Positions 1 through 14,882 of a DNA stretch of 42,527 nucleotides are shown piece by piece. The position numbers and the translations under genes are program-made. How positions within the stretch are numbered: position 1 is the first letter of the stretch; every line of letters begins with the position of its first letter. The stretch comes from Balamuthia mandrillaris (taxonomy: Eukaryota > Discosea > Longamoebia > Balamuthiidae), in assembly GCA_031835245.1 (NCBI GenBank), contig JAVKOQ010000406.1, positions 1-42,527 on the forward strand, written 5' to 3'. Under the pieces are notes generated by a model that worked only from the letters and a program-made list of their open reading frames with translations, had not been told where the DNA came from and made no database searches.

Positions 1-2095
<2,095 letters not shown>

Positions 2096-2665
2096 GGCTG
2101 CTGCTCTTCGCGCGCCGCTATATCGATAATCCGCTCTACTCGTTTTCGAAAAAGGGTTGCTTTAACTTTTGTGTGTTTTTTTTAAAAAAGGGTGGTTCAA
2201 TCTTCTTAGCCCTTTGTGCGTTGCGCTTTCTTCTTATTTTTCTTCTTTTACTTTTCGCTTAAACGCGCTGCTTTCCCCCGCGCCCGCCGCCGCCCCACGC
2301 GTCTTCCAATGTCAAAAAAAAGAAAAGTTGTTTTTTGAAAAAAAAAAAACAGAACTACCAAGTAGCTGCTCCCTCCGCTGTTGCTGATGGTGATGATTTG
2401 AATGACCAGCACTGCCGCTTCTTCTGTTTGAAAACGCGCGCGCGTGGAGAGTTCTCCGTGCTATGCGTGAATACTACGAAAATACTGCGAGCACCATAAT
2501 GTTTTCGGAAATTTAAAGGTGGGGGCTCGTGCCTTAAAATTGTTCTTGGAAAGTTTCGGTGGAGTTTCCGAATTTTCGAACATCTTCCTCCAGACGAAAT
2601 TTCGTGTGTTCGTGGGATTTTCAGGACGACATGAGGTAAAGAAGACTAAGGAAAGAAAGAGAGAG
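2096..2665. promoter_or_regulatory. Divergent promoter region between BRSK-like kinase and URB1
   Basis: 570 bp without a supported gene. It holds poly-A and poly-T runs, a GC-rich alternating CGCGCG stretch near 2435, an ACGCGT hexamer near 2297, and the 15-mer TCGAAAAAGGGTTGC at 2146-2160. The same 15-mer recurs exactly in the other large divergent promoter at 25939-25953. No TATA box stands out. Promoter function is inferred from the head-to-head genes. Confidence 0.5.
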
Positions 2666-4350
2666 ATGGAGAAGAATGGAGCGAGCACAAAGCCTTCGGG
2701 AGGAGAGGAGCAAGAGGAAAAGAACGCGTCGTTCGAGTCCTTGAAAGAGTTTCTTGCTGCCATTAACTCCGAACTTGAAGATGACAATCTAACCGGTACC
2801 GACCGATCATGATCTCTGTTTCACTCTAATAATCCCTCTTCCGCACTGACCATCTTGTTCTCGCATTTTGTTTTGTTTTGTTTTCTTCAGCGTTGCGGCT
2901 TTTCAAAGCACAAGTGGAAGGACGAAGCCCGGCCAAGAACAAAAAGTTTGACCTGTTGACGGAGTACTTGCTCTCCTCCCCGGAGTGCGTTGAAATATTT
3001 CGCATCTGGCAAACGTACCACAAAGCTGTAAGCTTCTCTTTTTTTTTCCTTCTCGTTTTTTGTGTAGCCGCCTTAGTGTTCACTTCTCTTGTGAAAAAGG
3101 CAAGAGGTTCTCAAATCACTATTGCCGCTGTGGAGGCGCTCACCACCATTCTGAAGCGTAACACTGCCGCTGCCACCAAGCATGTTAACCTCTCTATTTC
3201 GCGACAGGTACACCTTCTCTCTCTACTCCTCTGCTTCTCTGCTCTTCACTTGTTTAACTTTGGTCGCATCACAAACAACAAAGGTGTTGCGTACCGGCAT
3301 GAAAGCTATTTATGGCACGCTAGAGTCGGAATACTTTCATGCCATCATGGCTAGCCTGCGGTTGCTTACAGCGTTGGCACGCAACAACGCAACGAGTGCT
3401 CGCACTCTTGTCAACACCTTCAACTTTTCTCTCAAGGTCGGTTGCACCTTAGTATCTTTACCCTCCACCCTTGTTTCCATTATGGTTGGCTAAATGGAAC
3501 GTTGTTTTCAACACGATAGACACTGCCAAGGGTTTCTATTATGCGTCAAAAGGATCGTTCCTTGGACCGCAATGCAGAAAAAGGTCTTTACTTCTTTCTC
3601 TCGTCTCCATTCTCTCTGAAGACATATTCAATGTTTTTATTTCTTTTTCCTTGTGATCATAAAGACGTCAGAACGCATTTCCTTCGCTTTTGTATGGCTT
3701 TTATGCGCAGTGGAGAGGGTAGCGTCACATACGAGTTCCTTAACAAAGCACAACCTGTCCTTTCTCTGATCTGGAAGGGCTTGCCGGACGACCCGCCTCA
3801 ACTCGTGCAGGAACTGTTGGAATGTTTGGCGCAAAACGCGCTGCCACAACCGACCCTACCAAAAGCCATTCTACTTTCTTCTCTCTATACCATACAGGCA
3901 TTTGAGCAGGTACGAATGTGTCATGTTGTTTATGATCGTTTATGAAGGCTAAAACATTAACCATACAGCTAGGAGTAGCGCTGCGGGTGGCAAGCGAACG
4001 AGGTAATACACAATCGCAAAAAGTTCTTAAACGGTTTATCCTTCTTCTGTGCTGCGACCGCGAGAAAGGCATTTGTTCTCAACACCCTGCGTATGTTGAA
4101 AAACCCTAGGCATCTATTTCTGTTTAACTAATCTATTTTTGCGTGGCCATATTCCAGCTGGGCTACTTCATCCAGTGAAAAACTCCTATCCTTCAAACAC
4201 AAAGAGCATGATGGAAGTTCTACAGCTGTAGCTCCTTCTGTGCTACGACTTGTTCTTGCTCTCTCTGGAGCTAACACAGACCCGCTGCAACAAGATACAG
4301 TTCTTCGTGTCCTTGCCGCTTCCCCAGAACTCCTTCCAGAGTACATGTCG

Positions 4351-4389
<39 letters not shown>

Positions 4390-7300
4390 GCTCTTCTGTT
4401 TTTCTTTGTCTCTTCTCTGTAGAAAAGGTTTGTTGATTCGCTGTTAAAACTGCGATAGGTATTTGGAAAAGGTGTCCTATTCATGGGAAGCGCGATTTTC
4501 GCTGGTTTGGCTGGCAAACGCCCGTTACCTATGTCGTTTGCTGTCCTTGCCACCACCGCCGATGCCCACACGCCACCGCCCCAATGCCTCACAGGCGGCA
4601 GTGCTGCTGCAACACTGGCTGCCTCCTCCTGCCATTCACCGTCTACTGTTGAGCAAAGGCCTGCAACATTCCCACAAGATCGTTCAGTTCTACACGCTTC
4701 ACATCATCCATTCCCTTTTTGCACGCTTGCCTTCTGCTCTGTGGCTGTCTACCTCTTCTACTACATCACCTTCTTGGGCGTCACGCATGCGACAGCATTT
4801 GAAGCAGAAGTTGAGGAAGCGAATGCCTGATATACAGACGTTGTTACCTTTGCTGCGACCTCCTTCTGCTGCACCACTGTCTTCTCAATCTAATAAAGAA
4901 GACAGCATGGCCATAGAAGAAAAAGAAGAGGAAGGTGAAAATGCAGAGCAAGAATCCTTGCTCTACCTTCAAGCACTACGGGTGTTGCATAAATACCAAC
5001 AATGGCTACCCGAGACATTGGTAGAAAGTCGCTTCTCTTATGCAAAACTGATTCCAGATGACATGGAGCAGCAATTTGCTCCTGCCCTGCAACTTGTTAC
5101 CCTCAAGGTGTTAGCTCACGCCTTGAGACAACTTATTTGGAGCCCTTGGGCTGCGGCTGGTACGCTTCTCTCTCTCTCTCTCTCTCTCTCTCACTTTCTT
5201 TACAGTAAGCTGAACAATTTTTTTGTTCTCTTTAAAGGATCTTCTAAGCTAGTCAGCACAAGCAGAGTGGCCATCCTTTTGAGATTATACGTGAACACAC
5301 CACGTGAAGGAATTCGCAAGGCAGCAGGCGAGGTACTTCAAGGAATGCTCCGTGCTACCCAGCTTTTCGAGGAAGACCCTTCTGAACTGGCCACATGGTT
5401 GAAACATCTATCCGCCGAGACAGTTCCCTTTTTGCTATCTGCATTGGAGGGCTGCCTTGGCCCTCACTCTCACAGATACACAGATGGCCTCGCTGCTGCC
5501 CTTCATCGCCACCACGATGAGCTATTAACAGCTCTACAACAACCTTCTGCTACACACGATGTTTTGCACAATTCGTTGTTCTTGGAGAAAGGTCGGCTGA
5601 CACCCTGTTGCAGCGCTCTTGTGGTATGCGCATTGAGCATGCTTTCATCCTTATCTGCCGTGGCTGAGGCGGAGGAACTACAGCAGCGCCAACGGCGGTA
5701 CGTGGTTGCTGTTTTGATGGATATACTGCGGAGCCACAGTCTGGCACATGCACTGTTCTTAGCCAGGCTTGTTGCAACGGCGGCGACAGTGGTGGCAGCA
5801 GAGCAGGACCAGAAAGAGGAAGACGAAGAAGAGGAGCGAGAGAGTAGCCATCATCATCGCGGCAACGATGTGGCCATGAAAGTTGTGTTGCCACCCTTTC
5901 AAGCTCACATCGCGGCATGCCTTGACCCTAGCGAAGGAAAAGCTGCCATGCCTCTTTCCTTGTTGCCAAGAAACAATGCCCTTTCCTCAGAGACTATCGC
6001 AAAGGTGCAACAACGGGTCGTCGGGTACTTGCGCCATCATGCTGATGATGCCGATGTTCGATTTGACAGAGTCATAGACGAGCTTATAGCGGATTACCCG
6101 AATGTCTCTCTCTTTGAGCTGCCCTTAATACATCAACTGGTCGCAACATCTTCGCCATCAGAGCGTGAAGAGGAAGGAGCGGAAGAAAAGCTACGAACGA
6201 ACAACGAATGGACATTCCTCCGGCGGCTGCCCTTTTCGGTTGCACTGATGTGTAGTGCTTCTCGATTAGGATTTCTTTTGTTGCCCCGCATAAAGCGTTT
6301 AGTACGAGGGTCACTGGAGCGATATCTGCTCCTCACTCGTTCTGCTGACCTCGAGGAAACACGAGAACAACTGCTATTGTCGGCATGCCAACAAGTCATG
6401 TTTCATCTATCGGCCAGTGCACGCCTTGTGCTATCGCTGGAGCAAGGAGACGGGCAGAGGCGCCTCTATCAAGATGCTCTTCAGCATATTCTCTTCTTGT
6501 TCCACCTTTTGCAGCGCATCGTCACTTTCTCGTCATCAACCGCTTCTGTGACGAAACAGTCAGATGCTACCACCCCTCTCACGCCGCTGGGCTACCTGCT
6601 GCAACATCCTCTATTTATAAGCCTATTCCTTTATCAACATGGCAATGAGACCAGCACAGCTTCCAAGTTGTCGGAGGGAGTTACAACGTCAGCGCTGTTG
6701 ACCTATGGTACAATATTGCTTTTTTAATATCTTGTTTCTTTGTTCTTGCTTTTTCTGTTGGGCTCATAGTGTGCTTCCTGGCTTAAACATTAGGCATCTT
6801 TGATAGTGTTCTGGAACCAGCTCTCTCCCACGCCAAGCATGACCGCAAGAGTTTCTCGACCATAGAGCAACTACTGCGGCCTTACATGGAGCGAGTGGCT
6901 TCCACTATACAGCTCGAGATTGCCGCTGTGCAGAAGAATTTTGCTTCCGCGGGTAGCGGTGCTTCTTCCACTCCTTCTCAAGCGCTAACGCTAGCTCGGT
7001 TGTTTTGTGGCTATTATTCCTCCTCCTCTGCTGGTGACGGCAACAACAGCATTGTCAACAAGACGATGCTACATAGACTTTTGTCATTACCGTTGGGCGT
7101 TTTGCAAGCAAGCGGCAGAGGTGATTCATCACCATACCATCACTATGGACGGCTGCTTTTGGACATTCTGGAAGTGGCCAGCAGAGACAATGACCATAGC
7201 GCTGATGACAGTGGTTATATCATACAGTTGGAACTTAACGACTACCGCCGTCTCTTAGAGCTGTCTGCTATACCAAATCGATTGCAACAGAGCAACGACA

Positions 7301-10300
7301 GCAACGAAGAGTTCTCATTCTTTTTGCACAAGTACATCTACAAACTATTGAGCTTACAGACTCGATCTGCCACCACTACCAACAACTCGGCGGAGGCTGT
7401 TCCATTCTCATCACCGGATTACGTTGTAGCCACTGATAAGGCATTTCTCAAGAGCACCCTTGACCTCTGCTTTGCGTCTTTACGACAGCGCCTCAACAAA
7501 AAAATAAGTGACCAAACAGACACAAACGCTGCAGTGAACGTGTTGGCTTGCCTTGTGACCTCTTCCTCCGGCTTGGCTGCCTGTTTTCACGGCTTCTTTT
7601 GTGAACAAGCAATAGGCGGAAGTTGGTTACTACCTAGCAGTTCTTCTCCTTCATCACCTTCTTCCTCTTCGGGCAAACGTAAACGAAGCAACAACGAGAA
7701 ACAAGAAGGAAGGAAGGGTCAACCACAGCAACAGCTGGCCGAGTTGCTGTTGCATTTCTTGCCAGTGTTAGTAGCTTATTGCCAGAGAGCGTGTCGCCAA
7801 AGTAACGACGATGGTTATGTGAGCGTGGAGAAGGAGGAGGAGAAGAAAGAGAAGGAAGAGCTTCCAGAGCTCATCCGTTACCTTCGCAGTAGTGACTGTT
7901 TGTTGGAATTGGCTAAGCTGCTATCGGCGCCAAGTAACAGATTGCGGCACCAACAAACACGTCCAGTGGCTGACCTGATGGACAGTCTTATACGGATGTG
8001 CCCTTTGCAAAGCGAAACAGAGCGAGAATCTCTTGCAAGAGCAGCATTTCCAGAGTTAACCACGGCCTCTTCAGAACAACTAGCAATCACAACGCAAACA
8101 AAGGAAGAGGACAAGTCATCGCCATCGATATCGTGGTTCCGTGTAGCATGCTCCCTCCTTCATCCCCGTTCACTGTTCGTTGCAGCTTGTGTGGATAGAT
8201 GCCTCTTGCAGTCTTCGTGCCTGCGCTATAACGAGACTGACGACAGCGATCTGCAACAGTTTGTCTCGCTCATACCTCACTTCATTCCATTGTTAGATAA
8301 AGCAGCGGCTGAACAAGTTTCGGAGGCTATGGAAGAAGATGAAGAGTCTGAACGAGCAGAAGAGATCTTGTTGCAAAAGGTGCTTAGCTTCATCAACGAA
8401 ACTCTATTAGTGGTAGCCCAGGATGCACATGAGGATCAGCATTCTCAATACGCTTCTGTCGAACGGGCAGTGGCGGAAGGAATCATCGCTCCTCTATTGG
8501 AAAAAGTTGTGAAATCATCATTATGGCTAGAACGGGACAGCATCACCCGTCTTCATTCCTCTATCATCTCTCATTCGCATTTTATACGGGTCATGACTGC
8601 TGGCAGCAACAAAGACCCTCAAGAGAGGAAAGCAACACGACAGGGCGATAGTAGTGGTGCTCAACACCCAGTGTCACCTTCAAGCAGAAACATGCAACTA
8701 CTTCAACTTCGCAAAGATATATTGGTACGATTACTGCTAGCCATCTACCGAAGCTGCCCAGCATGTTGTGACAGGCAAGTGCTGCCAGTATTGCTGGCAA
8801 GCTACGGTGCTACTCTTCACCCCACCGACGTAACTCTCCGCCATATTTTGCAGCTGTACGAAGCTCAAGGCATCCCTTTTTCTTCGTATGGGTTTGCGTG
8901 GGGCTCCCTTGCTTGCTCTCGTCTTTTTTCTTCTCCCTCCTCATCAGCGCAGTTACAAGCACAGTTGCAAGCGGTGGCCTCCCAGCAAAACCAATCCACG
9001 AATGCAAAACGATTGTCGAAACAGAAGAGTAAGAAACAGCGGCTTCAGCAGTCTGAACCGAAGACAGATGTAGCAGTGGCAAACGGCGTGAAAGCAACAA
9101 CACCTGAAGCAGTGGGAGGACGTATTGCAGCAAGAATGCTGGTGGAAGGCAGTCTTCTTGATAGGAAGCGGCTACGTCAATCCAGCCACTTGTTCCCTTA
9201 TCATCAACCTCTCTTGGCAAGTGATAACTTATTACTGAAGGAGAAAGAGGGATCACCACAGCGGTACTCTGCTTTTGAAATCATGGACATGGCGGACGAT
9301 ACATGCAAACCACCACCCCATTGGCGAGCTTACGATCCATGCTTCGTGTTGCCGCTGCTTGAGCACCTCATCAAGAACTCTGCAACCACAGATATGGACT
9401 GTGGTAAACTGATAGAGCTAGGTGCTATGCAGTATGCCCTTATCGCTCTCTCCTCTCTTGATGTTTCCATGCGTTCTGTTGCCTATTCCATCCTCGCGCA
9501 GTTCTATGAAATGCTTGAGGTATAGTTAATTACTTCGCCTGTCTGTGTAATATATAATGCTGATATGCCTTTCTTTCCCTTTGCTTTTTTTTTACCAACA
9601 GAATAACGACTTCAGAGAGCGAGCCCAAGTGAAGTGGATGTTGTCTAGCCTGAAGCACGCCATTACTACCCCAAACCAATACATTCCTACTCCTATTTCT
9701 GCCTTTCTAGCACGAGCAGTATGTATTTCTCCCGTTAGTTTTCCTGCTGAATTGTTGGTGCTGATAATGCTATTTTCGCATTGAAGGTCTCGGTATTAGC
9801 TCATCCTGAGCACTACCTGTTTCGCAGCATCAATTCGTTTTTGCTTTCTCGCCCTTTCCTAGACCTCGATGTAGGAATTCACTTGCACCTTTCTTTAATG
9901 AGGATTGAATTAACTAACTTCTTCGGTATATAGGACATTCCAATGTTCTACGCTTTATTCAACAGCTCCGAAGATGAGTGGCGTAAGGAACGAGAGTGGT
10001 TGCTGCTAACTCTCCGCCAAGGCATTAATCACAAGCAGGTAAGTTGCTCTCCTCTTTTTTTATTAACAATATACGACTAATTGTTGTTTCAATGCCTGCA
10101 GGACTTGGAGTTATGGAAGCGTCGCCACGTTTTTGAAATACTTCTCAGCTTCTACGATTCTAATCTCTGTGACCACCACAATGGAAACCTAGTTTTGGAG
10201 GTATATAGTGCCCCCATTTTTTTTTTTTTTTTTTTACAATGGACGACATGGCTTACTTTGCTTCTTTATTTGCACAGACCTTAGCAAGAGCAGCTAATAA

Positions 10301-11468
10301 CGTGCCAGCTTGTGCAATCCATCTGATTAAGTCAGGAGCCCTCTCATGGTTAGGTCTGGCGTTCACCCGAACCAACATTTCCATCCCACATCTTCAATGG
10401 ATGGCCATGTTGCTATCCTCTTTGGCAAAAACTATTGTTCATGCGAACGACCACAGTGAGCAAGAAGTGGCAGACCAAGAAACGATCGAAATGGCGAGCG
10501 ATTCATTTATATCCTCATCTGAGTGGCAGGGCCTGGCGGCAACGCTGCCCTTGCTTATTCACCAATGTGTGTTGCGCTTGGCATCAGCTACCGAGGAGAG
10601 GGGGTCATCTTCTTCACTGGAGCAAACTGTTACTCTGATGAGAGTCATGTTGGATGTGGCGCGCCGTCTTCTTCACCACCAACCACAACTCGTTCTCTCT
10701 TTGCCTGTCCAAGACGCCATGCAATTGCTTGCAAGCCTTCCTTCCTTCCACAAACGAGGAGATCTTGTACTTTTGTGGCGAAGTGATAGCGCTCCTGAAC
10801 AGGAACCACTCCAGCAACAAAAACACTCTGATGCGGTAATGCTACTTCAAGTCCTGTTCGCCTCTCAGCCATGTTTAGACGGATTGCAAGAGGAGATTCA
10901 ACACAGCACATCAGCTGCTGGCGCCCTACTCCACTCTTTAGTCGTCGAAGCTTTGTCAACTTTACTATCGAAGACAAATCCACCCCCCGACCCTTTCGCT
11001 TTACAACTACGCTTTAGCTTTGCACAATGGCTGCAACGCATCATGGAGGAGCTATCAGCTGTAGGAGCTCTCCACGCATTCGTAGAGAGAATAGTGGAGG
11101 ACGCAAAGAGTTTGAACCAACTGATGGCGTTATATGTGTGGGGTGGAGTTTCATGCAATAGCCGAACTACCTTACTTATCAACTCCGTCCTGCTCACCAT
11201 CGTAGAGAATATGAAGCAAGCTCCACAACACAGCCCAGCCTATGGTATCCCCAGCCTTCTTTTCTTCTTTTCTTTGCGTTTATTATTGCTTACATCCTTC
11301 TCTGTTTCAGTGTTTTATCAGGAGACCATTCGCGCTTATCCACTCTACGCTGACAACCTGCTACAACAGCAGCGGACTAAAGCTCGCGAGCAAGATCAAC
11401 AATGCATGCTGCTCCGCCTGTTCCTTTCTCGTCTCTCGCCTGCTGAATACTTGGATGCTTCCTCCTAA
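2666..11468 (+). CDS. URB1: URB1/Npa1-like nucleolar pre-ribosome biogenesis protein
   Basis: Seventeen exons: 2666-2795, 2891-3027, 3100-3207, 3284-3436, 3520-3583, 3665-3909, 3969-4090, 4158-4340, 4459-5159, 5238-6707, 6794-9519, 9602-9718, 9787-9870, 9934-10038, 10102-10200, 10278-11244, 11311-11468. Phases close to a 2522-residue product, near the size of human URB1 (about 2270). Matches recalled from the family: SLKTLPR before a basic stretch and VRTHFLRF in the N-terminal Npa1 domain, and the C-terminal NopRA1-like block HPEHYLFRSINSFLLS, followed by DIPMFYALF and LWKRRHVFEILLSFY. The family is a large helical-repeat protein of early nucleolar pre-60S particles, acting in 25S/28S rRNA folding and processing. 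Two Lys/Arg patches (GKRKRS; KQKSKKQR) could be nuclear signals. ATG 2666 is the first in frame that makes a sensible N-terminus. Donors at 3437 (GTCGGT) and 3584 (GTCTTT) are weak but are the ones that restore the family frame. Confidence 0.9.
4353..4385 (+). repeat. CT tract in URB1 intron 8
   Basis: Perfect CT dinucleotide repeat beginning 12 nt after the GTACAT donor at 4341. Confidence 0.95.
5160..5237 (+). other. Stop-free 78-nt URB1 intron 9 with CT tract
   Basis: GTACGC donor at 5160 and AAAG acceptor at 5237. The intron is a multiple of three and carries no stop in the frame of the flanking exons, so an unspliced reading looks like one continuous exon. It contains a CT tract at 5167-5192 and would encode a Ser/Leu/Phe-rich insert. 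Splicing gives A-A-G-S-S-K. The intron call rests on donor, acceptor, composition and the absence of such an insert in the family. Confidence 0.75.
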
Positions 11469-11586
11469 TCAAAACAACAAAAATGAAACCAGTTAAAAAA
11501 AAATATCTTCTATTCATCTACAAGCTTTCGTTCATTCTTTTTCTGCAAATGTAGAAAGGTTCTCCACCTTCTTCTTCTTCTTGTGC

Positions 11587-13070
11587 TCACAACTGTTTAG
11601 GCAGTTGGCTGAACTCAACTTGCCGCAAGGATGGACGATACACCACAAACGAAAAGGAAGGATCAAAGGAAGCCAAGCTCACGCAGTTGCAGCCCGCCAT
11701 CGTTGTTTCCGTCAAGTTGGTGCCATCGTCCGCCATCACAAACATGTCCGGCACTGGGTACAGTCCCAACGCAAAGTCGTACTTCCAGTAGACCGGACGA
11801 ACCATAAGAGAGAGTGGGCACATCGTTGCTTGTCCCAACAGAGTGCAAAACATCTGCAACAAAACAGATGTTAGATATTGCGTTTACGCTCTTCTTTCGC
11901 TGAAGGATAGTTACCTTGTGTTCCATGGTATCATTGCTTCCGTTTGGGTCTTCAAGAACGCTGTGCCGACGCAGCTTGTTAACGAGATCTTCTCTAAATA
12001 TTACTATCTCTTGCTCACAATAACGAATCCTATATCCATTGTCATACAGGTTAGCCTAAGTGTAAGGTAACAGAGAGAGAGAGAGAGAGATGTACCTGCA
12101 AGGATTGGTGGTGAAAATAGCACCAGGAACACGGGCACGAAGCTTTTGGCAAATGGAGGGTGGTAATGCCGGGCGCGGAAGCACGTGACTACCACCCAAG
12201 CCAGGATCCTTTGGTCCCGGCACAAACACAAACCGGCTCTGTCGAACTAACGATGGATAGCTACAGATCAGTTGAGCAAGTTGCTCAAAGCAGTGAGAGA
12301 GGCTGTGCCATGAATCAGCATTTGTGTGTTGCACTTGTTGTTGGAAGCTTAGACTGCTCTTTGGGCGTGAGATAAAGTTGCCCATCAATACGAAGACAGG
12401 AGGCGGCGGCTCCATGCTTGCATAGGCTGAGAAGAGGGTCTCTAGCCGTTCAAAGACGGATGGTTGGTCCAGGGAGACGTTGGAGAGAATGACCCACATG
12501 TCATTCGCTTGTTGTTCTTTGTAGCGTTGAAGCTTTTTCTGAAGAGGAAAAAATGAGAACAAATGTGGGAGGAGGAAAGAAGAGGAAGAGGAAGAGGAAG
12601 GAGAAGAAGAAGGACAACAACAACATAAGACAACAAACAAAACACAAAATATGAAGAAGAATGAGTACTTGAAGCCGTTGTGGTGGAGCACCACCAAAGT
12701 AATCTGTATCAGGTCCAAAGAGACGGCATGACTCCTTCTTGTCTTCAATGAGAGGCTGCCTTACGATATGAGCAAGCAGCTTACCATCCAATACCGTCCC
12801 CTCCACAACCACTATACTTCCCTCTGTCAGGAATCCATCCTCCAATGTCTTTTTTTTAAACAACAGCGTCAGCACCAACAAACTCAGTGTGGAAATAGAG
12901 GCAGTAAAGAAACAGAAATACGCACAACTTTGGAGAGGTCAACAGGAACGGCACCAGTGGGGTCTTCAAGGCAATAGCTGTCACCGATGTGACTGAGCAA
13001 TCCCACCACAAAACACTTTGCACCGGAACGACCGATCAGAGACTCCACGGGCAATAGCTGTTATGTTCGA

Positions 13071-13108
<38 letters not shown>

Positions 13109-13693
13109 AGCATAAAACCACAAAAAGTTCAGTTTGAGAAATATAGGAAGAAAGAGAAAGAAAGAAGAGAAACGACAAAGTACGTTTTGTTCTTGTTGCT
13201 GTTTGGCAAAGTGGCGAAGGACCTTTTGGTAAACCCTCCACCAACGCTCCTTGAAGAGAGCGCTCTTGGCCTCCGGCTCGCCATGAATGCTGGGGCTCTC
13301 CTCCTCGCTCGGCTCGAAGCACTTGCGGTTGGTGTTGTAGTCGAAATGAGGAAAGTCAAAGGCGCCAATCACTTTGAACGCCTCTTGGGCAATGTCCACA
13401 TTCTGCTGGCCTTTTATGCCGTCCAGCAGCTTCTGAAGCGTGGCCTCTTCGATCACACTTGAAGTTACTATTTGAGACAAAAGGAAAAAGTAAGCGGTTG
13501 AGAGCAAAAGAGGAGAGAGAGAGAGAGAGAACTCACGAGAGGGCTTATCGATGGACAACAGCAAGGAATTCACAAACTCGGCCGCGTCGCCTCCTTCAAC
13601 CTCCTTCAAGCTGCTCTGCAACAAGGCCAACGCGGCAGCGTTGATACTAAGTCCGTGCCGCTTGAAAGCCGTCACCAACTGTCTCGTATTCAT
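11587..13693 (-). CDS. POLE2: DNA polymerase epsilon subunit 2 (Dpb2-type B subunit)
   Basis: Seven exons, minus strand: 13693-13537, 13467-13184, 13057-12926, 12848-12669, 12538-12096, 12029-11915, 11853-11587; 525 residues against 527 in human. Order of domains: N-terminal helical domain (FKRHGLSINAAAL; VIGAFDFPHFDYN), OB-fold (EDPTGAVPVDLSK), then the calcineurin-like phosphoesterase fold characteristic of replicative polymerase B subunits (VFVLMGNFIS; SRFVFVPGPKDPG; IFTTNPCRIRYCEQEIV; FREDLVNKLRR; PVYWKYDFALGLYPVPDMFV). The B subunit lacks catalysis in this family; it stabilises Pol epsilon and tethers it to the CMG helicase at origins and forks. An upstream in-frame ATG at 13813 is possible, but MNTRQLVTAFKRHGL fits the family start. 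It converges on URB1 with a 118-bp gap and diverges from the saposin gene. An E2F-like site lies 86 nt upstream of its ATG. Confidence 0.95.
13074..13105 (+). repeat. GA tract in POLE2 intron 2
   Basis: GA repeat, CT in sense, unusually placed near the acceptor end of this intron. Two shorter tracts of the same kind sit at 13512-13530 (6 nt behind the intron 1 donor) and 12072-12090 (5 nt behind the intron 5 donor). Confidence 0.9.
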
Positions 13694-13778
13694 CCCCCCC
13701 TTCTTCTCTTTCTCTTGCCTTCTTTTTCTTGCTGTGCTTTCTTTTTGTTCATTAATGCTTCTTTTGGAAATAAAAAAA

Positions 13779-13788
13779 GGCGGGAAAA
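13779..13788 (-). promoter_or_regulatory. E2F-like site upstream of POLE2
   Basis: Reads TTTTCCCGCC in the sense of POLE2, the classic E2F/DP recognition core, 86 nt before the POLE2 start codon in the divergent POLE2/saposin promoter. E2F control of replication genes is well established in animals and plants; its use here is inferred from sequence alone. Confidence 0.5.
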
Positions 13789-13998
13789 CAGGTCTCGCGA
13801 TGTGCTCAAACACTGCTCCATCGCTGCACGCAAGCGACTATGGTGCACAAAAGGTGCTCCTATCGTGCACCATCAAAAATGAATTAATCCCAAAAAAAAG
13901 CAATAAAGAAAGTAAAAAGGAAATAACAAGAAAAAAAAAGTGTAGCGGGAGAGGAGGTGGCACACCTGTCGTTGTTCTTTATTCAACTTGGAAAGCCG

Positions 13999-14882
13999 AT
14001 GGAGAAGGCCGCTGCACGGAAGGGGAGGAGGTGCTGCTTCTCTGTCCCCTTGGTCACCGGTGTTTTGCCGTGTTGGGCCATCCTGTGTTGTGCCTTGCTC
14101 CTCCTGCCCATGGGGGGTGTGGTGGCGGGTCGGCCTGTCGATACGAATGAGGCGGTCGACCAATGCGACGTATGCCACTTGTTGGTGAAGGCTTTGGCCA
14201 AACTGGGCAAAGAACCTTACATCCAACGACAAATCATCGCCTATGTACAAAACATCTGTAATTACTTACCACCTTCTCTTGAATCTGCGGTAATCTCTTT
14301 CTTTCATCTCATCTCACCTTTGATTTTATTTGATTAGTTATTTTCTATTTATTTATTTATTTTTATTTTTTTTTCGTTCAATCCCATTTTGAATCGCTGC
14401 CTCACACCTCCTCACCAAAAAAAAAGTGTGTTGTTTTAGTGGCCAACCAAACCGCCATCACCATCAACCTCTTGGAGGAACAAAACGACCCCTGCTACGT
14501 CTGCAGCCGCATAGGGGTCTGCCCTCAGGGGAAGGCTCCGGTGGTACCTCCGCTACCGCTCAGCCATGACAGCTCCCTGCAGTGCACCGTCTGCCAGTTC
14601 GTTTTGGGGCAGCTGGCCGCCATGCTGGCGCAGCCCGAGACGCAGCAAGCCATCATCAAGGACAGCGAGATTGCCTGCAAGTACTTCACGGTGGACCAGC
14701 AGCCGCTCTGCCTCAACTTTATCCATCAGTACGGGCCGGCCGTGTTCGAGACCATTCTCACCAACACCACCCCCGATTGGGCCTGTCAGACGTTGGACCT
14801 CTGCCTTCCCTCCTACAAGAAGCAGCAACAGCAACAGCCTTCATCAGCCTTCTTGCAAGCACAAGTGTACAAGCGAGGGTAG
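13999..14882 (+). CDS. Secreted protein with two saposin-B domains (prosaposin/amoebapore-like)
   Basis: Two exons, 13999-14289 and 14427-14882, giving 248 residues. An Arg/Lys-rich start is followed by a hydrophobic stretch (WAILCCALLLLPMGGVV) that reads as a signal peptide or signal anchor. Domain 1 (about 51-125) starts CDVCHLLVKAL and ends VCSRIGVC. Domain 2 (about 144-215) starts CTVCQFVLGQL and ends CQTLDLC; each has the six-cysteine saposin spacing. The acceptor AAAAAAG at 14426 is preferred over the better-looking TTTTAG at 14439 because only it keeps phase and supplies the domain 1 cysteine (LESACVV). The linker NDPCYVC carries N-x-T/S sites nearby. Saposin-like proteins bind or perturb lipid membranes in lysosomes or secretory granules; whether this one is a sphingolipid activator or a pore-former cannot be told. 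Tail is Gln-rich. Confidence 0.88.

Noticed and set aside
14439-14441. Second saposin exon starting at TTTTAG|TGGCC
   Set aside because: Breaks the phase with exon 1 and loses the conserved cysteine of domain 1; the upstream acceptor satisfies both.
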